DNA of 59,211 nt from Burkholderiales bacterium (GTDB lineage Bacteria > Pseudomonadota > Gammaproteobacteria > Burkholderiales > Burkholderiaceae_C): positions 1 to 59,211 of the forward strand of contig CANBSV010000005.1 in the NCBI GenBank assembly GCA_947372225.1, read 5' to 3'. Positions 58,933 through 59,211 of the stretch are shown here, piece by piece (position 1 is the first letter of the stretch; each line of letters opens with the position of its first letter). The translations under genes were made by a program, and so were the position numbers. The notes beneath the pieces were generated by a model. It had not been told where the DNA came from. It ran no database searches and saw nothing but the letters and a program-made list of their open reading frames with translations.

Positions 58933-59211
58933 TCTGCTCGCCTGGCCGCTCGTGCTGGGCGTGTTGAGCACGCTGCTCATCGGCACGCTCGCCTGGGTGG
59001 CGATCCGCGGCGCACGGGTCCACCGACTGGCCGCGGCTCGCTTGGAACAAAGCCTTCAGGAAGCGGCTGTTCGCGAGCGCGAGCTCAGCGGCACCGTCAT
59101 GAGCCTGCCGCAGCTGATCTTTCGCACCGATGCCAACGGCACGATCACCTTCGTCAATCAGCACTGGTTGCCGGTGATGGGAACCAGCGTGGGCAGCGCC
59201 CTGGGGCAGCG
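58925..59211 (+). CDS. PAS-domain sensor (probably histidine kinase or GGDEF protein), 3' end outside window
   Basis: The visible 95 codons start MPDLLAWPLVLGVLSTLLIG, one membrane segment (about 5-28), then a basic and charged coiled segment and the beginning of a PAS domain (LPQLIFRTDANGTITFVNQHW). The ATG at 58925 overlaps the receiver stop by eight bases. The output domain lies beyond the window edge, so the class (kinase, cyclase or other) cannot be stated. Confidence 0.8.
   Translation, partial: MPDLLAWPLVLGVLSTLLIGTLAWVAIRGARVHRLAAARLEQSLQEAAVRERELSGTVMSLPQLIFRTDANGTITFVNQHWLPVMGTSVGSALGQ

Overview
The window is about 59 kb of dense, GC-rich bacterial chromosome. It looks like a member of the Burkholderiales (Comamonadaceae or the Leptothrix/Rubrivivax/Sphaerotilus side). 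The grounds are a small Trp-rich membrane protein of the type known from that order, the DUF1415, UPF0114 and CysB-type genes, the Aat/Bpt pair, and overall protein similarity recalled from those genomes. I see no insertion sequence, integrase, rRNA or CRISPR array. There is one tRNA gene, tRNA-Val(CAC).

Layout: (1) 1-6989 is a carbohydrate or natural-product tailoring locus: a GT4 enzyme cut by the window edge, two related GT2 enzymes, two tandem PF14907-type nucleotidyltransferases, then on the other strand an alkaline-phosphatase-superfamily protein and an HD-like protein. (2) 7200-18713 is housekeeping: tRNA-Val with a terminator, dnaQ and lgt, ilvD, a Trp-rich protein, cytochrome c, acs, UPF0114, nhaA, class I fumarase, aat and bpt. 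(3) 18786-30990 holds a hypothetical gene, DUF1415, a GGDEF/EAL protein coupled to an HDOD protein, a very large SWIM-SNF2 helicase, an AttH/CrtC-like exported protein, an ABC exporter, a remnant of a CcdA-like antitoxin, and thyA. (4) 31202-36364 is a four-gene signalling unit: PAS histidine kinase, stand-alone receiver, receiver-PAS-kinase, receiver-GGDEF. (5) 36405-39879 has an orphan gspA-gspB pair and a HAD-UbiA fusion.

(6) 39911-48504 is a propionyl-CoA/methylmalonyl-CoA operon on the minus strand (mutA, meaB, pccB, pccA, VOC epimerase-like protein) with a divergent GntR/FCD regulator. It converts propionyl-CoA to succinyl-CoA. The 360-base spacer between pccB and pccA is almost filled by two oppositely oriented copies of one structured repeat, each with variable self-complementary outer arms around a conserved purine-rich core. 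This is the most unusual thing in the window. (7) 48555-52152 holds feoA-feoB under a probable Fur box, folA, and a DUF1275 membrane protein. (8) 52298-58298 is the sulfate uptake locus: cysB-type regulator divergent from two tandem sulfate-binding proteins and cysT-cysW-cysA, with a candidate CysB dyad. (9) 58531 to the end is a response regulator overlapping a PAS sensor that runs off the edge.

The long reverse-strand ORFs (up to about 1000 codons) opposite real genes are GC-rich shadows and are not annotated. All family names come from reading motifs by eye; no database search was run.
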